DNA of 64,000 bases from Diphasiastrum complanatum (GCA_029204225.1 CM055096.1:58481600-58545599), one strand, 5' to 3'; shown: positions 20,518 to 33,405, numbered from the stretch's first letter. Numbers and translations are program-made. The notes: a model not told the origin generated them from the sequence alone.

Positions 20518-22762
20518 TCTTACTCTTGATGAGGATGGTTTGGATGTGCAAGATACAAATGATGATGCTTTTGTGATGTCTTCATGTATGCTTGCTAATG
20601 ATGGAGATCTAGATCCTTGGTGGATTGATAGTGGAGCAAGTTCACACATGACCTTTCACAAAGAGTACTTCACTTCTTTATTGGCATATGGAGATGACAA
20701 GAGGGTGATCTACATGGCCAATGATGGTGAGTGTGCAATCAAAGGGATTGTCACAATTCCTATTTCTCTCTCTACAAATAGGAATGTTCATTTGGAGGAT
20801 GTCTTGTTTATTCCATCTATTACCAAGAATTTTCTTAGTGTGAGTCAAATGCCAAGTAAGGGCCTCAAGGTGGAGCTTGATGGAGATGCTTGTTTGATCA
20901 AAAGGAAGGATGTCTTGATTGGAAAAGGTAAAAGGAAAGGGAAGTTGTTCAAACTTGATGCTTGTGTTATTGCTAACCAAGTTGGATGTGTTGCAAGGGA
21001 GCAAATTTCTATTCAAGAGGTTTGGCACAAAAGGATGGGACACCTCAACTTCAAGTCATTGGAGGTAATGGCAAGGAAGAAGGTTGTGATTGGTCTTCCA
21101 AGTTCCTTAAGTAATGACAAGCATGTTTGTGAGTCTTGTTCTTTGTCTGAGTCACATAGACTACCTTATACTAGATCTATTTCTAGATCTACAAAGCCTT
21201 TTCAGCTTGTACATTCGGATATTCATGGATTTACTACAATTAGCAATAGTGGAGCTAAGATGTATGTAACATTCATTGATGATTTTAGTAGATTTTGTTG
21301 GATCTATCTACTAAAGAGCAAGGATGAAGTGTATGATGTCTTTGTCAAGTTCAAGAATGCAAGGGAGAACCAATTTTTCACACAGATCAAGTGCTTGAGA
21401 GGTGACAATGGTGGTGAGCACATATCTAACAAGTTCAAGGCCTTTTGGGATGAGCATGGGATCAAGAGGGAGTATACAACATCAAGGACCCCACAACAAA
21501 ATGGAGTGGCTGAAAGGAAGAATAGAACTTTATGTGAAAGTGCTAAAGCTATGAGGTTAAGTGCTAATCTTGACAAACCATTTCGGGATCAAGCTTTGTT
21601 GTGTGCCAATTTCTTGGGCAATAGGTGGCCGAGTGCTATTTTGGATGGAAGGACACCTTTTGAGATGCTATTCAAGAGGAGGCCGAGTGTCAACTTTCTA
21701 AAAACCTTTGGATGCACATGCTATGTCAACATTACTCTTGATGATAGGACCAAGGAGGATCCATCTTCAAGAAGAGGTATTTTTGTTGGATATAGTGAGG
21801 TGAGTAAAGCCTACAAGGTTTACATTCCTTCTACTAACAAAGTGATTGTTGGTAGAGATGTCATTTTTGATGAGGGAAACATTCCAAAGGTGTCTTCAAG
21901 CATGATTGATGGTAAAGTAGATGGATCTAACATTCTTGATGTTGATGAGAAGGATCCTACTTTGTATGGTGGTGATGATGGACCTTCATCAAGTCAAAAA
22001 CCAAGGAGAACATCAAGAGAAAGACAAGTACCTTCAAGGCTCACATATGATCAAAAGGGTAAGCAAGTAGTTTCTGGAAATTATGTTGCTTTTCTAACCT
22101 CTTTGGATGAGCCTACAAGTGTAGATCAAGCAAGGAAAGAAGAGGAGTGGATCCAACCAATGGATTTTGAGTATCGATCTCTTATGAAGAGTGGAACATC
22201 TTTTGGAGGATCTTCTTGTGTACATGGAGCTATGCAAGTGGATGGATGTTATCTTGCTGTGAAATCGAGTAATGAATATGGAAAACAAATTTTGTTCAAT
22301 GACTTTGATGGTAAAGTTGAAGATCAAGAGGTTGATCTCAAAGAGCTTCAACTAGTCAAAAGGGAAGTTGGCAATTTGAAGCTAGTCAAGAGCATCAAAG
22401 GAGAGGTAATTGGAAAAGGTGTTATGGATATGTTTTTGAAGCATATTGAAGACTCAAGTAAGGTCAAAGGAGCAGCAAGGAAGTGTTTTTCAAGTTTACT
22501 TTACTTGTTCTATCTCATGTTTGAGCAATTTCATGTGGATGTGTGCAAATTGTCAAGATATGGTAAAACTAGCTACATTGGTGAGCATTGTTTTGATGTT
22601 GGATTTGTACTAGCAATCTTGGCTGATTTTGATGATGGAAATGAAGCTAATGGAGGCTCATTATATCACTCATCCATGATCAAGTTCTTGAGCTACTTGG
22701 TGCCAATACTTGGAGATTGTCAATTTTTGGTGAATTCATGGTCATTTTCTTGTGTCAAGTAG
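20514..22762 (+). CDS. Element A1 protease-integrase-unknown module, long open frame
   Basis: One frame is open to the stop at 22762. In order: protease with WWIDSGASSHM (near 20620-20652) and FLSVSQMPSKGL; zinc-binding GAG-pre-integrase (WHKRMGHLNFKSL, CESCSLSESHRLPY); integrase core with the three acidic positions HSDIHG, GDNGGEH and QNGVAERKNR (about 21217, 21405, 21508); C-terminal VNFLKTFGCTCYV and GIFVGYSE; then the first residues of RT (EEEWIQPMDFEYRSLMK, about 22140-22190). RT breaks off there. The last 190 residues are an unrecognised module (CVHGAMQVDGCYL, FNDFDGKVEDQEVD, LLYLFYLMFEQFHVDVCKL) shared with body A2. Integrase may once have been active; RT and RNase H are missing. The frame also runs upstream to an ATG at 20351, but there it overlaps gag in another frame. 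Confidence 0.85.
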
Positions 22763-23250
22763 ATCTTGAAGATGGACTAGTGAAACCTACTTGGTTTATG
22801 GAGTCATGTGGTGCTAGATTTGCATCATTAATGTACTCACCTACTCATGGATTTCCAAGGTTTGATGGTTTCTTGTGGCAAGATAGAGATGAAGGCTCAT
22901 TCATGGAGTATCATGGTGGATACAAGGCAACAAAGGACAAAGGAGGAGAAGACATGCAAGCAAAAGTTGATCACTCACATTTATTGTTTGTTTGCTGTAA
23001 CTTTCCAGAGAGTTCAGAGCTGGAAGCATGGTGGAATCATTTCACTTACATTCTATTTGATTCTTCATGTTCTAGTCACATTTTTACATGTAAAATTGAT
23101 GTAAGAAATAGTGAAGCATCCCAAGTGGACACTATTCCTATATCAATTATGGTTGTTTCTATTTTGAGCATTACATGATCATTGAAAGGAGATCTCTTCT
23201 TAGGAAGAAGATCATTCTTATGATGGATCAAAGTTCTATTGGCAGAAACT
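22763..23250 (+). other. Element A1 3' region
   Basis: Continues the similarity to the A2 3' end (27430-27800), partly in another frame (GSFMEYHGGYKATK; ESSELEAWWNHFTYILFD), down to the stretch around gagatctcttcttagg that precedes the polypurine tract in A2. Here the polypurine tract and LTR are missing. Confidence 0.6.
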
Positions 23251-23640
23251 ATGCTAGGAGCATTGGAAGCTAGGAAAGCGAGTTTTGAGGTAAATCATTG
23301 GAACTCGAGATTTTGGCATATTGTATGAGGGATCATCACCTAATGTTTTTGGATTTTTAGATTCGGACTATGCTGGAGATGTAATGGATAGGAAATCCAT
23401 TAGTTCTTATTGTATTTTCATAGGTGATGGAGCTATATCATGGATGTCAAAGAAACAAGCCACTATCTCATTGTCATCTAGTGAGCCGAGTACAAAGCTC
23501 TTACACATTGCACAAAGGAGATGGTATGGATCAAAAGGATGATCAAGGATCTTCACTTGCTGGATTTTTCAAAGAGCCCAATCATCTTTTGTGACAATCA
23601 ATCAGCCCATTGATGAAGTATGGACTAAGTTTGGGTCAAG
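23251..23640 (+). pseudogene. Copia RNase H fragment between bodies A1 and A2
   Basis: Reads FGILYEGSSP, FLDSDYAGDVMDRKSISSY, ISWMSKKQATISLSSSE and, after a frame change near 23490, IIFCDNQSA: the conserved end of copia RNase H. It is isolated from any RT and is joined on both sides to A-element sequence, so it probably shows the 3' part of an autonomous relative picked up by recombination. Confidence 0.8.
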
Positions 23641-23679
23641 CTATCTTTGGCATGTGGGAAACACTCCAAGAATCTACAA

Positions 23680-23856
23680 ATCAGGTGTGGAGGAGAGGCC
23701 TCAAGCACCTCAAGATCAAGTGAGGTATGACAAGAGAGCTAAAAGAGCTCTACACATGAATAAGATGAATGCTACCCATTAACTTCTCAAGGAAGTTGGT
23801 AAGTGCACATCGTCTTTGGAGGCTTGGGAAGCTTTAAAGAAGCTTTATGAATCTTT
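23680..23856 (+). pseudogene. Short duplicated gag piece
   Basis: Repeats part of A2 gag (24551-24723): GVEERPQAPQDQVRYDKRAK and MNKMN, then WEALKKLYES in another frame. It ends at 23853 and joins the leader of A2, so gag sequence lies directly ahead of a leader, an order that cannot arise from simple insertion. Confidence 0.85.
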
Positions 23857-24429
23857 TGAAAGGATCAGCCACATTTAGCAAGGATTTGGAGGAGCTACCA
23901 ATGCTAGAGCATGCTAGATTGATCTCTACTAAAAAAATCAGCATTTTTGCATGTGTAGAATTGATCTTTTGTAGGTCAAAACTCAATATAGGGTTATATA
24001 CTTGATCAATTCCAATTTCACACTTGGTTTACTGAAATTAGATGATTTTTGGTGCATTAGGAAGGTCTTAGTGGAGTCTACAAGAAGATATATCAAGTTT
24101 CTAGAAATTGCATGTAGAATTTGAGATATGCAATTTTTTGTGATTTTTTTAAAACCCTAATTTTGATTGGATCTCTAGTTTGTGAGGTTACTGAACTTCA
24201 TTTGAGTGTGTTTTAATCTTAGAAAGTGGCAAGAATCATTAGATTGAGGATAGATCATAGGTTGATCAAGATTTCACTATTCTATGTGTTGATTTTCTAG
24301 TTAGAGTGCTAGAAGATATTTGAGAGATTTCATATCTTTGTGATATCTTCTTGAGTTCATTTGTTGACATTAAAGAGAGTGCTTTGTGCATTCGAACAGG
24401 TTGAAAGAATAAGATCGGGTCATTGCAAC
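23857..24429 (+). other. Element A2 leader
   Basis: Matches A1 leader from 19133 onward (gaaaggatcagcc). The first about 30 bases, including the primer-binding site, and the LTR are missing. No gene seen. Confidence 0.8.
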
Positions 24430-25577
24430 ATGGCTACAAGTGGAGGTTTCATGTTGGAAGGCAATGATAGGCTTACCTCAATCAACTGTTCTACTTGGAA
24501 GGTGAGGATGGAGTCCTTATTGGAGATGAATGAGTTGATGGAAATTGTTGCAGGTGTGGAGGAGAGGCCTCAAGCACCTCAAGATCAAGTGAGGTATGAC
24601 AAGAGAGCTAAAAGAGCTCTACACATGAATAAGATGAATGTTACCAATGAGCTTCTCAAGGAAGTTGGTAAGTGCACATCATCTTTGGAGGCTTGGGAAG
24701 CTTTAAAGAAGCTTTATGAATCCAAGTCTACATCAAGAGTTCTTACTCTTAGGAGACAAATATTTCAAAGTTTGCAAAAGAAGGAAGAGAGTACTCATGC
24801 TTTTTTTTGAGGGTTAAAGCATTCAATGATGAGTTAGCAAGTATCGATGAAAGCATTAAGGAGGTAGAACTTGTTCAAGTTATACTTAATGGCTTGATGG
24901 ATGATCATGCTAATCTTGTTCAAAGTTTTGCTATTCAAAAGACTTTGCCAAGTATTGTGGATGTGCAAGAGATCTTGGTGAATGAGAAGTATAGGCTTCA
25001 ATCAAGAGGAGGTGGATCTACTTCGACATCTCATTTTGAAGAGGAGGCTATGTTCATCAAAGGCAAGTTCAAGGGCAAAGGCAAAGGCAAGTGGTCTAAA
25101 GGGAAAGATCAAGGTGAGACTTCCTCTTTTGGCAAAAAGAAAGATAAGTCTAAGTTGAAATGCTTTTATTGTGAAATCAAAGTGCATTTTGCAAATGAAT
25201 GTTTGAAGAAGCAAAGAGATGAAGGTAGCAAGCAAATCAACTTTACTACTAATGATGAGGATCTTGGTGGTGGTGATTCTCTTTTGATGTATTCTTCAAG
25301 TCTAATATCAAATGAAGGTGACAAATATTTATGGTGAATTGATAGTGGAGCTAGTTCACACATGACTACTCATAAGGAGTTCTTTACTTCTTTGGTCACT
25401 TATGATGGAGCCAAGAAAGCAATTCACATGGCCAATGGTGGTGAGTGTGTGATTGAAGGTATTGGTTGGATTCCTATTTTTCATTCTACTAATAGGAAAG
25501 CAAGACTTGATGGTGTTCTTTACATTCCTTCACTTTCAAAGAATTTGCTAAGTGTTGGTCAAATGATAGAGAAATGA
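24430..25577 (+). pseudogene. Element A2 gag and protease
   Basis: ATG at 24430 (MATSGGFMLEGNDRL). Gag is open to about 24803, where a T run has lost one G relative to A1 and shifts the frame; it then continues from 24807 through a CCHC-like knuckle (CFYCEIKVHFANEC, in which the usual Gly before His is replaced) to 25337. A Trp codon just ahead of the protease site is a TGA stop (YLW then IDSGASSHM), and protease continues to 25577 (KNLLSVGQMIEK) before another stop. Not translatable as one protein. Confidence 0.88.
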
Positions 25578-26780
25578 TACGTGGTAAAGTTTAGTGGTGA
25601 TGTTTGTTTCATTACAAAGGACAAAATCTTGGTTGCTAGGGGCAATAGACAAGGTAGACTTTTCAAGCTTGATGCTTTTGTTATGGCTAACAAAAAGGAT
25701 GGAATGGAAAAGGAGATTGGTCTCAACTTTCCAAAGTTACCTTTTAGCATCAATAAGATTGGTGGATCTTATGCAAAGTCTAGAAAGCCTCCTTATGCTA
25801 GATCTAGGGCAAGATCTAATATGCTTCTTGGAGATGTTCATCTTTGTGCTAACTTGGCTAGTCTTTAGGATAGTGATGGTGTTTCAATGGTCCTTCATGG
25901 CAAGTGAAAGCATGCAAAAGGTAAGGAAAGAGCTAACTTCATCAATGGAGGTGAAGGTTCTTCCTTGGAAAATATTGCTGTTAATGATTTCTTTGATCAT
26001 ATGGAAAAAGATGTTGCTAGGTGCATTCATGAAGGAGATGGTTCTTCTACATTCTTTTTTGATGAGTCCAATAAAGTCATTTTTGTAGCAAGTGGAGTCA
26101 CATGTCTTCATAAAGAGAGTAGATCAAATGGTTCTATCATGAGACTTGGAGAGGGAGATAGTCACAAGTCAAGGAGAAGAGAAGAATGTGAAGAGTTCAA
26201 AGTAGGATGTACATTGAATGATGTCATTGTGAATGATAGTGAGAAAAAACCTTTATCATATGAATCATTACCTAAAAATTTGAGTAGAAGTTCTTGTTTG
26301 AAAAAACAGAGTACTTCAATCATCCTTATGTTGAAGGTACTAATCATTTTTTTCATGGCTTCTAATGTCCTTGAGGTTTCTGCCTCTTATGATCTAATCA
26401 TTAAGAGGGAGTCTTATGAAGGAAAGAGCAATGGAAGATTGGTTCTTGGGAAGATCCAAGGCGTGGATCTCACATCTCTTCATCAACTCAATGGATTCTA
26501 TGATTGTGAATTGATCACTCGTGATCAAGATGGCAAAAGGTTGGTTGGAGAAGACTACATGGAGCAAATCGAGAGGCAATTTCTTCAAGGCAAGGGAGAT
26601 CTCATTGGTGAGCTTATTGAGGTTTTTTATGGACTCAAGAGGGCTAGATTTACTATTTTTGATACTCATCTTCACCTAATCTACTTCATGTTGGATGGAA
26701 AGTTTGGAATCTATCTTTTGATTTATGATGGTGCCACCAATGACATTGTTTTCACTAGCCTTTGTGAAAGATCAAGATGA
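25578..26780 (+). pseudogene. Element A2 central region, integrase and RT absent
   Basis: After protease (KILVARGNRQGRLFKLDAF) the zinc-binding and catalytic parts of integrase are missing; only RKPPYARSRARSN recalls the integrase N-terminal region. From 25965 to 26780 a 271-residue frame is open: SNKVIFVASGVTCLH, a hydrophobic run (IILMLKVLIIFFMASNVL), then GRLVLGKIQGVDLTSLHQL, QIERQFLQGKGDLIGELIEV and IFDTHLHLIYFMLDGKFGI. I recognise no family. It may be element cargo, scrambled pol, or chance. Confidence 0.5.
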
Positions 26781-26795
26781 AGCATTGATGAGATC

Positions 26796-27660
26796 TTGTT
26801 GGATCTAGATTATATATTTAAGAGGGAGTATTTCCAGAGGTTTCGGTCTGAATATATTTATATCTTTGATATCTTTGATGATCAAGAGAAAGGTAAGCAA
26901 GTGGAAGCGACTCACCTTGCTTTACTCACATGTTTCGGAGAATCTTTTTGTGTAGATGATGCTATGCAAGTGGATATTGGTTCTCATGGTTTTCATACTA
27001 GAAAAGCAAGTAATGGATCTGAAAAATAAAGTTTGTTCAATGACTTTGATGGTCAAGAGGAAGATCAAGAAGTTGGTCTCAAAGGGCTTCAACAACACAA
27101 AAGAAAAGGTGGAAATTTGGAGCTAGTCAAGAGCATCAAAGGAAGGTTATTTAGCAAAGATGTTTTGGATCTGTTTTTGAAGCTTGTTGAAGACTCAAGT
27201 AAGGTCAAAGGAGTAGCAAGGAAGTGTGGTTCAAGTTTACTTTACTTGTTCTATCTCATGTTTGAGCTATTTCATTTGGTTGTTTGCAAATTGTCAAGAT
27301 ATGGACAAACTAGCTACATTATCTTGCAATATCTTATTGTTAGAGTTGTACTAGCATTCTTGGCTGGTTTTGCTGATGGAAATGAAGCTATTGGCGGTTC
27401 ATTATATTACTCATTCATGGCCAAGTCATCAAGTATTGATGATATATTGTGGCAAGTTGGAGATGGAGGCTCATTCATGGAGTTTTATGGTGGAGACATA
27501 TCAAGAAAGGACAAAGTTGGAGGAGAAAGCAAGCAAATGGTCATCACTCACATTTACTGTTTGGTTGCTGTAATATTTCAGAGAGTTCAAAGTTTGAAAC
27601 ATGGAGGAATCATTTCATTCACATTCTATTTGGTTCTTCATGTTCTAGTTATATCTTGAT
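26796..27660 (+). pseudogene. Element A2 copy of the unknown 3' module
   Basis: Two adjoining frames (26796-27029 and 27033-27659, one stop between) read EKGKQVEATHLALLT, DDAMQVD, then FNDFDGQEEDQEVGLK, LELVKSIKGRLFS, SSKVKGVARKCGSSLLYLFY, LFHLVVCKLSRYGQTSYI and AFLAGFADGNEAIGGSLYYS. They align along their length, in the same frame, with the end of the A1 open frame (22030-22762). Function unknown; two hydrophobic stretches could be membrane-seeking. Confidence 0.6.
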
Positions 27661-27795
27661 GTGTGAAATTGATGTAAGAAATAGTGAAGCATCCAATTTG
27701 GACACTTTTCTCTATATCAATTATAAAAGATACTTTATAACCTTAGAAAGGAGATCTATACTTAGGATGGAGATCATTCTAAAGTTGCCAAAACT

Positions 27796-27809
27796 AGTTG
27801 AAGAGGGAG
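27796..27809 (+). promoter_or_regulatory. Polypurine tract, element A
   Basis: gttgaagagggag directly precedes the 3' LTR start, the plus-strand primer position of LTR retrotransposons. Confidence 0.85.
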
Positions 27810-28460
27810 TGTGAGAGATTTCAACTAGTTTAGTCTAGTTTAGTCATATTTTGGTAAATTGTCAATATGAGGCCAAAACTCATTTTAGACTTACAGATAA
27901 ACTTTTTGAAGTTATGTTAGTTTAAAATACATTCAATAAACACTTTTTGAAAGTGTGGGAAAGTTGGTAGTCGAGTTTGAGAGAGATTCAAATTTGAACT
28001 TTGGGTACATTGAATCTAGACCCAAAAATAGTAGGGTTTACATTTTGGAGGGAAAGCCAAGTGGCCAAATAGAGTTTGGACACTCTATAAAAGGATGTAA
28101 CTCATGGAGAGGATCATCTTCTCTCTTCTCTCTCTCATTTCATCATTATACATGGTTTTCTTTGGGTTCTACTACTCATTGGTGCACTCTCTTGATGATA
28201 TCTTGCAATTCTATGTGTAGAATGATCATTTATTGTTATTTTCGGTTTCACACGTGTGAAATACAGTAGTGTACTGTAATTGTATGGACAAAAAAAAATA
28301 TTTTATGTTTTGGTTCATGTTTGATTAGTATCTCTTAGAGTTTGCATCTCATTTTGTATGTAGATGCTGATTTTTTTACATTGGATTCTTGGTTTGCTCC
28401 TTATTGTAATCAAATATTAGGGACATGGATTGGATCTTGAATGATCTAAAATCCTTCACA
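27810..28460 (+). repeat. Element A 3' LTR
   Basis: 651 bp, TGTGAGAGATTTCAAC to AAAATCCTTCACA. TATA box tataaaagg at about 28086; cacacgtgtg at 28249-28258. It differs from the 5' LTR by many substitutions and small indels, so the insertion is not recent. Confidence 0.92.
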
Positions 28461-28640
28461 ATAGACATATGATCAAGTATTGTGTTGGACAATTACTTGC
28501 AGAGTTAACGAATCTTTCTCCTGCTAGTTTCTAGAGAGTTCAAAGTTGGAAGCATGGAGGAATCATTGCATTTACATTCTATTTGGTCCTTCATGTTCCA
28601 GCATGTAATATGGAAGTTAATTTGGCTTTCTTGCCCTAAT
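28461..28640 (+). other. Stray A 3'-end fragment
   Basis: 28521-28605 repeats A-body sequence found at 27580-27650 (gagagttcaaagttgg, ttggtccttcatgttc). It is followed by a string around ggctttcttgccctaatt that recurs at 30165-30181. Confidence 0.6.
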
Positions 28641-29195
28641 TCATTAAATGTAGGTTCACATGTGTGGAAAGTATGGATTTTGATCCCTACCAAGTTTGGA
28701 ATTAAATCCCCTCACCAAAGTTGAGATTCTAGCTCGTCCTCTCAATACTAGTTTTTAGCACCAAAACTTGCTAGAAATGAATTTGCTTTAGATCAATGGT
28801 TTATGCTCTTGTACTAATTGGATCTGATACCATGTGAAAGTACTGTACTTTAGGACCATAAATGGATGTTAGAAAGATCCACAAGAGGGATTAGAAGCTT
28901 GCTTAAATATCTATCAGAAAACTAGACACAAAAAATTGATCTAGATTGGCAATTTGACAAACAACAAGCAATAACAATCAAAGCATTGATCATAGATGTA
29001 GATCCGAGTTCACATGTGTGAAATGAGGCCTGCTGTACGACCTACAAAAATAGATAAAAGTGTGAGAGTACTTTACTTTAGGACCATAAATGGATCTACA
29101 AAAGATCCACAAGAGTGATTGGATGCTTGCTTAACAATCTATCAAAAAACTAGACACAAAAAAGTTGATCTAGATTGGCAATTTGACAAACAAAT
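28641..29195 (-). repeat. D-family leader, PBS and tandem LTR 3' ends
   Basis: Minus-strand D-type sequence. 28657-28818 resembles the D leader, the primer-binding site is at about 28820-28832 (rc of ggatctgatacca), and the LTR starts at 28833. After about 228 bp the LTR end begins again at 29061 (tgtgagagtac), giving a second partial copy up to about 29195. The motif cacatgtgtg occurs at 28657 and 29011. Confidence 0.78.
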
Positions 29196-30545
<1,350 letters not shown>

Positions 30546-31061
30546 TGTGGAAAATATCAACTAGTTTAGTTGAGTCAAGTGATCTACACATGTCTAGGTA
30601 GTTTTATGAGTTGACATGCAGTACATGCAATATCCATGCATGCAGTTACACATGTGAATCCTTAGTAGTTGAGTTAACTGAGTTAAGTGGACTTTCCATG
30701 CAACTCCACTGTAGGAATTCGAGCCACTTTGATGTAGGGAAGTTGTGGCATGTTTTGCCATTTTGTGAATAATGAGATTTTGGTGTTTTGGACTCATTCT
30801 CTCTCTACCCGAGTTTTCTAGTGTATATTTTCTCTCTCTACCCGAGAGCAGCCTATTTTTCCCATACTGAGCACTTAAAATTATTTCTGACATTCATTTC
30901 TCATATTAAGAAGTTATATTTTTCAGTCAGATGTATGTCATTGCGCTCTTGCCATAGATTTTTCAAGTATTCTGTTCTCTGATCAATCTTGTGCAATCAC
31001 AACACCTCAGTAAGATCTTGTAAGGTGTGTGCTGAAGTTCACACATGCTAAAAACTTCACA
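30546..31061 (+). repeat. LTR J
   Basis: 516 bp, TGTGGAAAATATCAACTAG to AAAAACTTCACA. Its first 30 bases are close to the A LTR; the rest differs. A polypurine tract lies upstream and a primer-binding site downstream, so one LTR serves as 3' end of one body and 5' end of the next. It carries cacatgtga near 30649. Confidence 0.82.
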
Positions 31062-31074
31062 CGGTATCAAAGCT
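31062..31074 (+). promoter_or_regulatory. Primer-binding site, element J
   Basis: cggtatcaaagct, a two-base variant of TGGTATCAGAGCT, directly after the LTR. The leader 31075-31829 has no coding feature; cacgcgtgtg occurs at 31240. Confidence 0.8.
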
Positions 31075-31829
31075 TCATGCTTTGAAGAGGTGAGGGTGTA
31101 TACATCAAAACAACAGTGCCTTTGCATGTAGGAACTCGGGAGGATCCCAAACTCGCTGAGAAACAAGCCATCTGTGGATCATAAGTGGATCAAAACGAGT
31201 CTGATCTGCTTCAGCTGAGCCCTGTACGGACAGAGAGCTCACGCGTGTGAAATTAGCCCTCTTTAATTGAGTGCTACTTCTCAAAGAATGATCCAAATTT
31301 GATGTTCTATAGCTTGTTGGATAGGTATTGAAGAGTAGAATGTGTTGCTCAAGTTTTTAAATCAATTTGATTTGTTTTTAGAAATGATTTAGGAAATCAG
31401 AGAGTTTGAGAGAGTACTAAACTCGTGGGATATGCCAAATTGAGCACACATCAGTTCTTTTCACCAAACTCATCAATTTTCATTGTCAATCAAGTAGAAT
31501 TGGATAGAAGTGAGTACTCTAAGGTCTTAGACTTTTCATTTCACACAAAATATTATGTCTGAGTTGAAAGTAAGTTCCTAGAGAGTTTCTCAGTTCTTTA
31601 AAACTCGTGGGAGAGATAGACTTTTTACTTGCATGTGCTTCATTTCTGTGATTGAAGCAAGATCCAAATTCAAGATAGAATGATTTTCTGTGTTGATTGC
31701 TTGATCTCAAATTTTGTTGCTAGATTTCATAGGTTGGATCAACATCATCAGTGTTAGATCCTAGGTTGAGATAGCAAGCAACATCATTCAACTCCATCTT
31801 TGTCATTACTAGAATTTCTCATAGAGAAG

Positions 31830-32249
31830 ATGTCTTCATCTGGTTCACATTTCTTGGAGCACAGTGAGAGATTAACATCTTCCAATTATGCAATGTAAAA
31901 GATTAGAATAGAATCTATATAGTAGAATCATTATTGATTCTACAAGATGTAATGGACATTGTGAGTGGAGCTGAAGAAGAACCTGCAACACCTAATGAAG
32001 CTGCAGCATTTCACAAAAGAACCAGAATTGCCCTTCACTTCATAAAAATGAATGTAACAAATGAAGTGTTAAGAGATATCAGTACATGAACCACTGCCAA
32101 GGAAGCTTGGGATACTCTAAGAAAAAATCTATAAAATCAAGAATACTTTTAAATTGCTTACACTTAGAAATCAAATCTTTCTAAGTTATCAGAGAGTAGA
32201 TGAGAGTGCTTCATCATATGTAATGAGAGTAAAGGATCTTCATCAAGAG
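31830..32249 (+). pseudogene. Element J gag fragment
   Basis: From ATG 31830: MSSSGSHFLEHSERLTSSNY, then stops, then LLILQDVMDIVSGAEEE-like and RTRIALHFIKMNVTNEVL, and YVMRVKDLHQE. This is the N-terminal half of copia gag with several stops. At 32249 it is cut and fused to gypsy RT in mid-sequence. Confidence 0.82.
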
Positions 32250-33405
32250 TAATATCTTAGTCTTCTCAGTGCAAATGAAGAAGAACATAAAAGACATCTA
32301 GATATCGTCTTTAGAACCCTACAAGAAAACTCACTTCTCATAAAAGGCAAGAAAAGCGAATTCTTCCTAGAAAAGACACACTTTCTAGGACATATGATTT
32401 CTAAGGAAGGAATCCAAATGGACCCTTCAAAGTTTAAAGCCATACAAGACTGGCCTAAACCAAGAAATATTCATGAAGTTCGGTCTTTCCTAGGCTTATA
32501 TTCATATTATAAAAAGTTTATTCGCCATTTTGCTCATATAGCTTCACCACTACATGAACTCACTAAGAAGAGGGTAAAATTTTATTGGTATAAGAAAGAG
32601 CAAAATTCCTTTGATACTCTGAAGCATGCACTTACCACTGGACCTGTCCTTATCATTCCCGACCTTCGCAAGCCTTTGGGTGGAAGTGGATGCAAGTTTA
32701 GACTGTATTGGGGCAGTCTTAAACCAAGAAGGTCATGTTGTAGTCTTTGAAAGCAGACGACTTCAAGGGGCAGAAGTACAGTATGACATTTATGAAAAAG
32801 ACCTTTTGGCCATTATTCATGCCCTTAAGTTATGGAAGCACTATCTTCTAGGAAATGATTTCCTAGTTAAAATAGATCATCAAAGCCTTAGGTACTTTCT
32901 CACCCAGCAATTAATTCGAGAAAAACATCTAAAATGGGCTAACTACCTTAGCACCTTCCATTTTCAGCTACTTCACCACCCAGGAAAGGACAATAAGGTC
33001 GCCGATGCATTATCAAGAATCCCCAAGGTCAACCATATTTCTCTAGCATATCATGAAAATTTCCTTCCTATCATTAGTATGTATGCTAGTGATTCCGACT
33101 TCCAGCACATCTTTGAAATACTTGAAAGGAATCAAAGTCATAAAGAAAATGTTTTGAAAGAAGGATATTTATTCAAAGAAGATAAGCTATGTATTCCCAT
33201 AGCATTAAGAACCAAGATCCTTCAAGAAACCCATAGTCCACCCTATGAAGGACATAGGGGAATCCCTTCAACTCTGGAAGCTCTGAAAAGATTCTTTTAT
33301 TGGCCTACCATGCATCGAGACACAAGGCATTATATAAATGCATGTCTAGTTTGTCAACACAATAAAGATGAGCAAGGATTCGACACACTAAGCATTGTCC
33401 TCAAT
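32250..33405 (+). pseudogene. Ty3/gypsy RT end, RNase H and integrase zinc finger
   Basis: Reads ILVFS-like, HKRHLDIVFRTLQENSL, EKTHFLGHMISKEGI, VRSFLGLYSYYKKFIRHF (C-terminal RT); RNase H in a second frame after a shift near 32690 (VDASLDCIGAVLNQEGH, DIYEKDLLAIIHALKLWKHY, HPGKDNKVADALSRI); and the integrase zinc finger (THSPPYEGHRG ... CLVCQHNK, the HHCC pattern, about 33225-33365). The integrase core is missing. At about 33400 it meets another gypsy fragment on the opposite strand. No stop occurs in the RNase H to zinc-finger frame (32626-33483), so this piece is comparatively young. Confidence 0.9.

Larger units (their letters stand above)
18454..28460 (+). mobile_element. Composite copia element A (two bodies, one LTR pair)
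   Basis: Bounded by a 650-bp 5' LTR (18454-19103) and a 651-bp 3' LTR (27810-28460), both TGTGA...TTCACA. Inside are two head-to-tail bodies: A1 (19104-about 23250) and A2 (about 23857-27809), joined by a piece of copia RNase H and a repeated gag piece. No LTR or primer-binding site lies between them. Neither body has a complete RT. Flanks (tcatc before, ataga after) do not match, so no target-site duplication is visible; the left edge coincides with an inversion breakpoint. Confidence 0.85.

Noticed and set aside
18454-28460. Simple full-length insertion of one copia element
   Set aside because: Two bodies are present, no target-site duplication flanks the LTRs, and gag sequence precedes a second leader.
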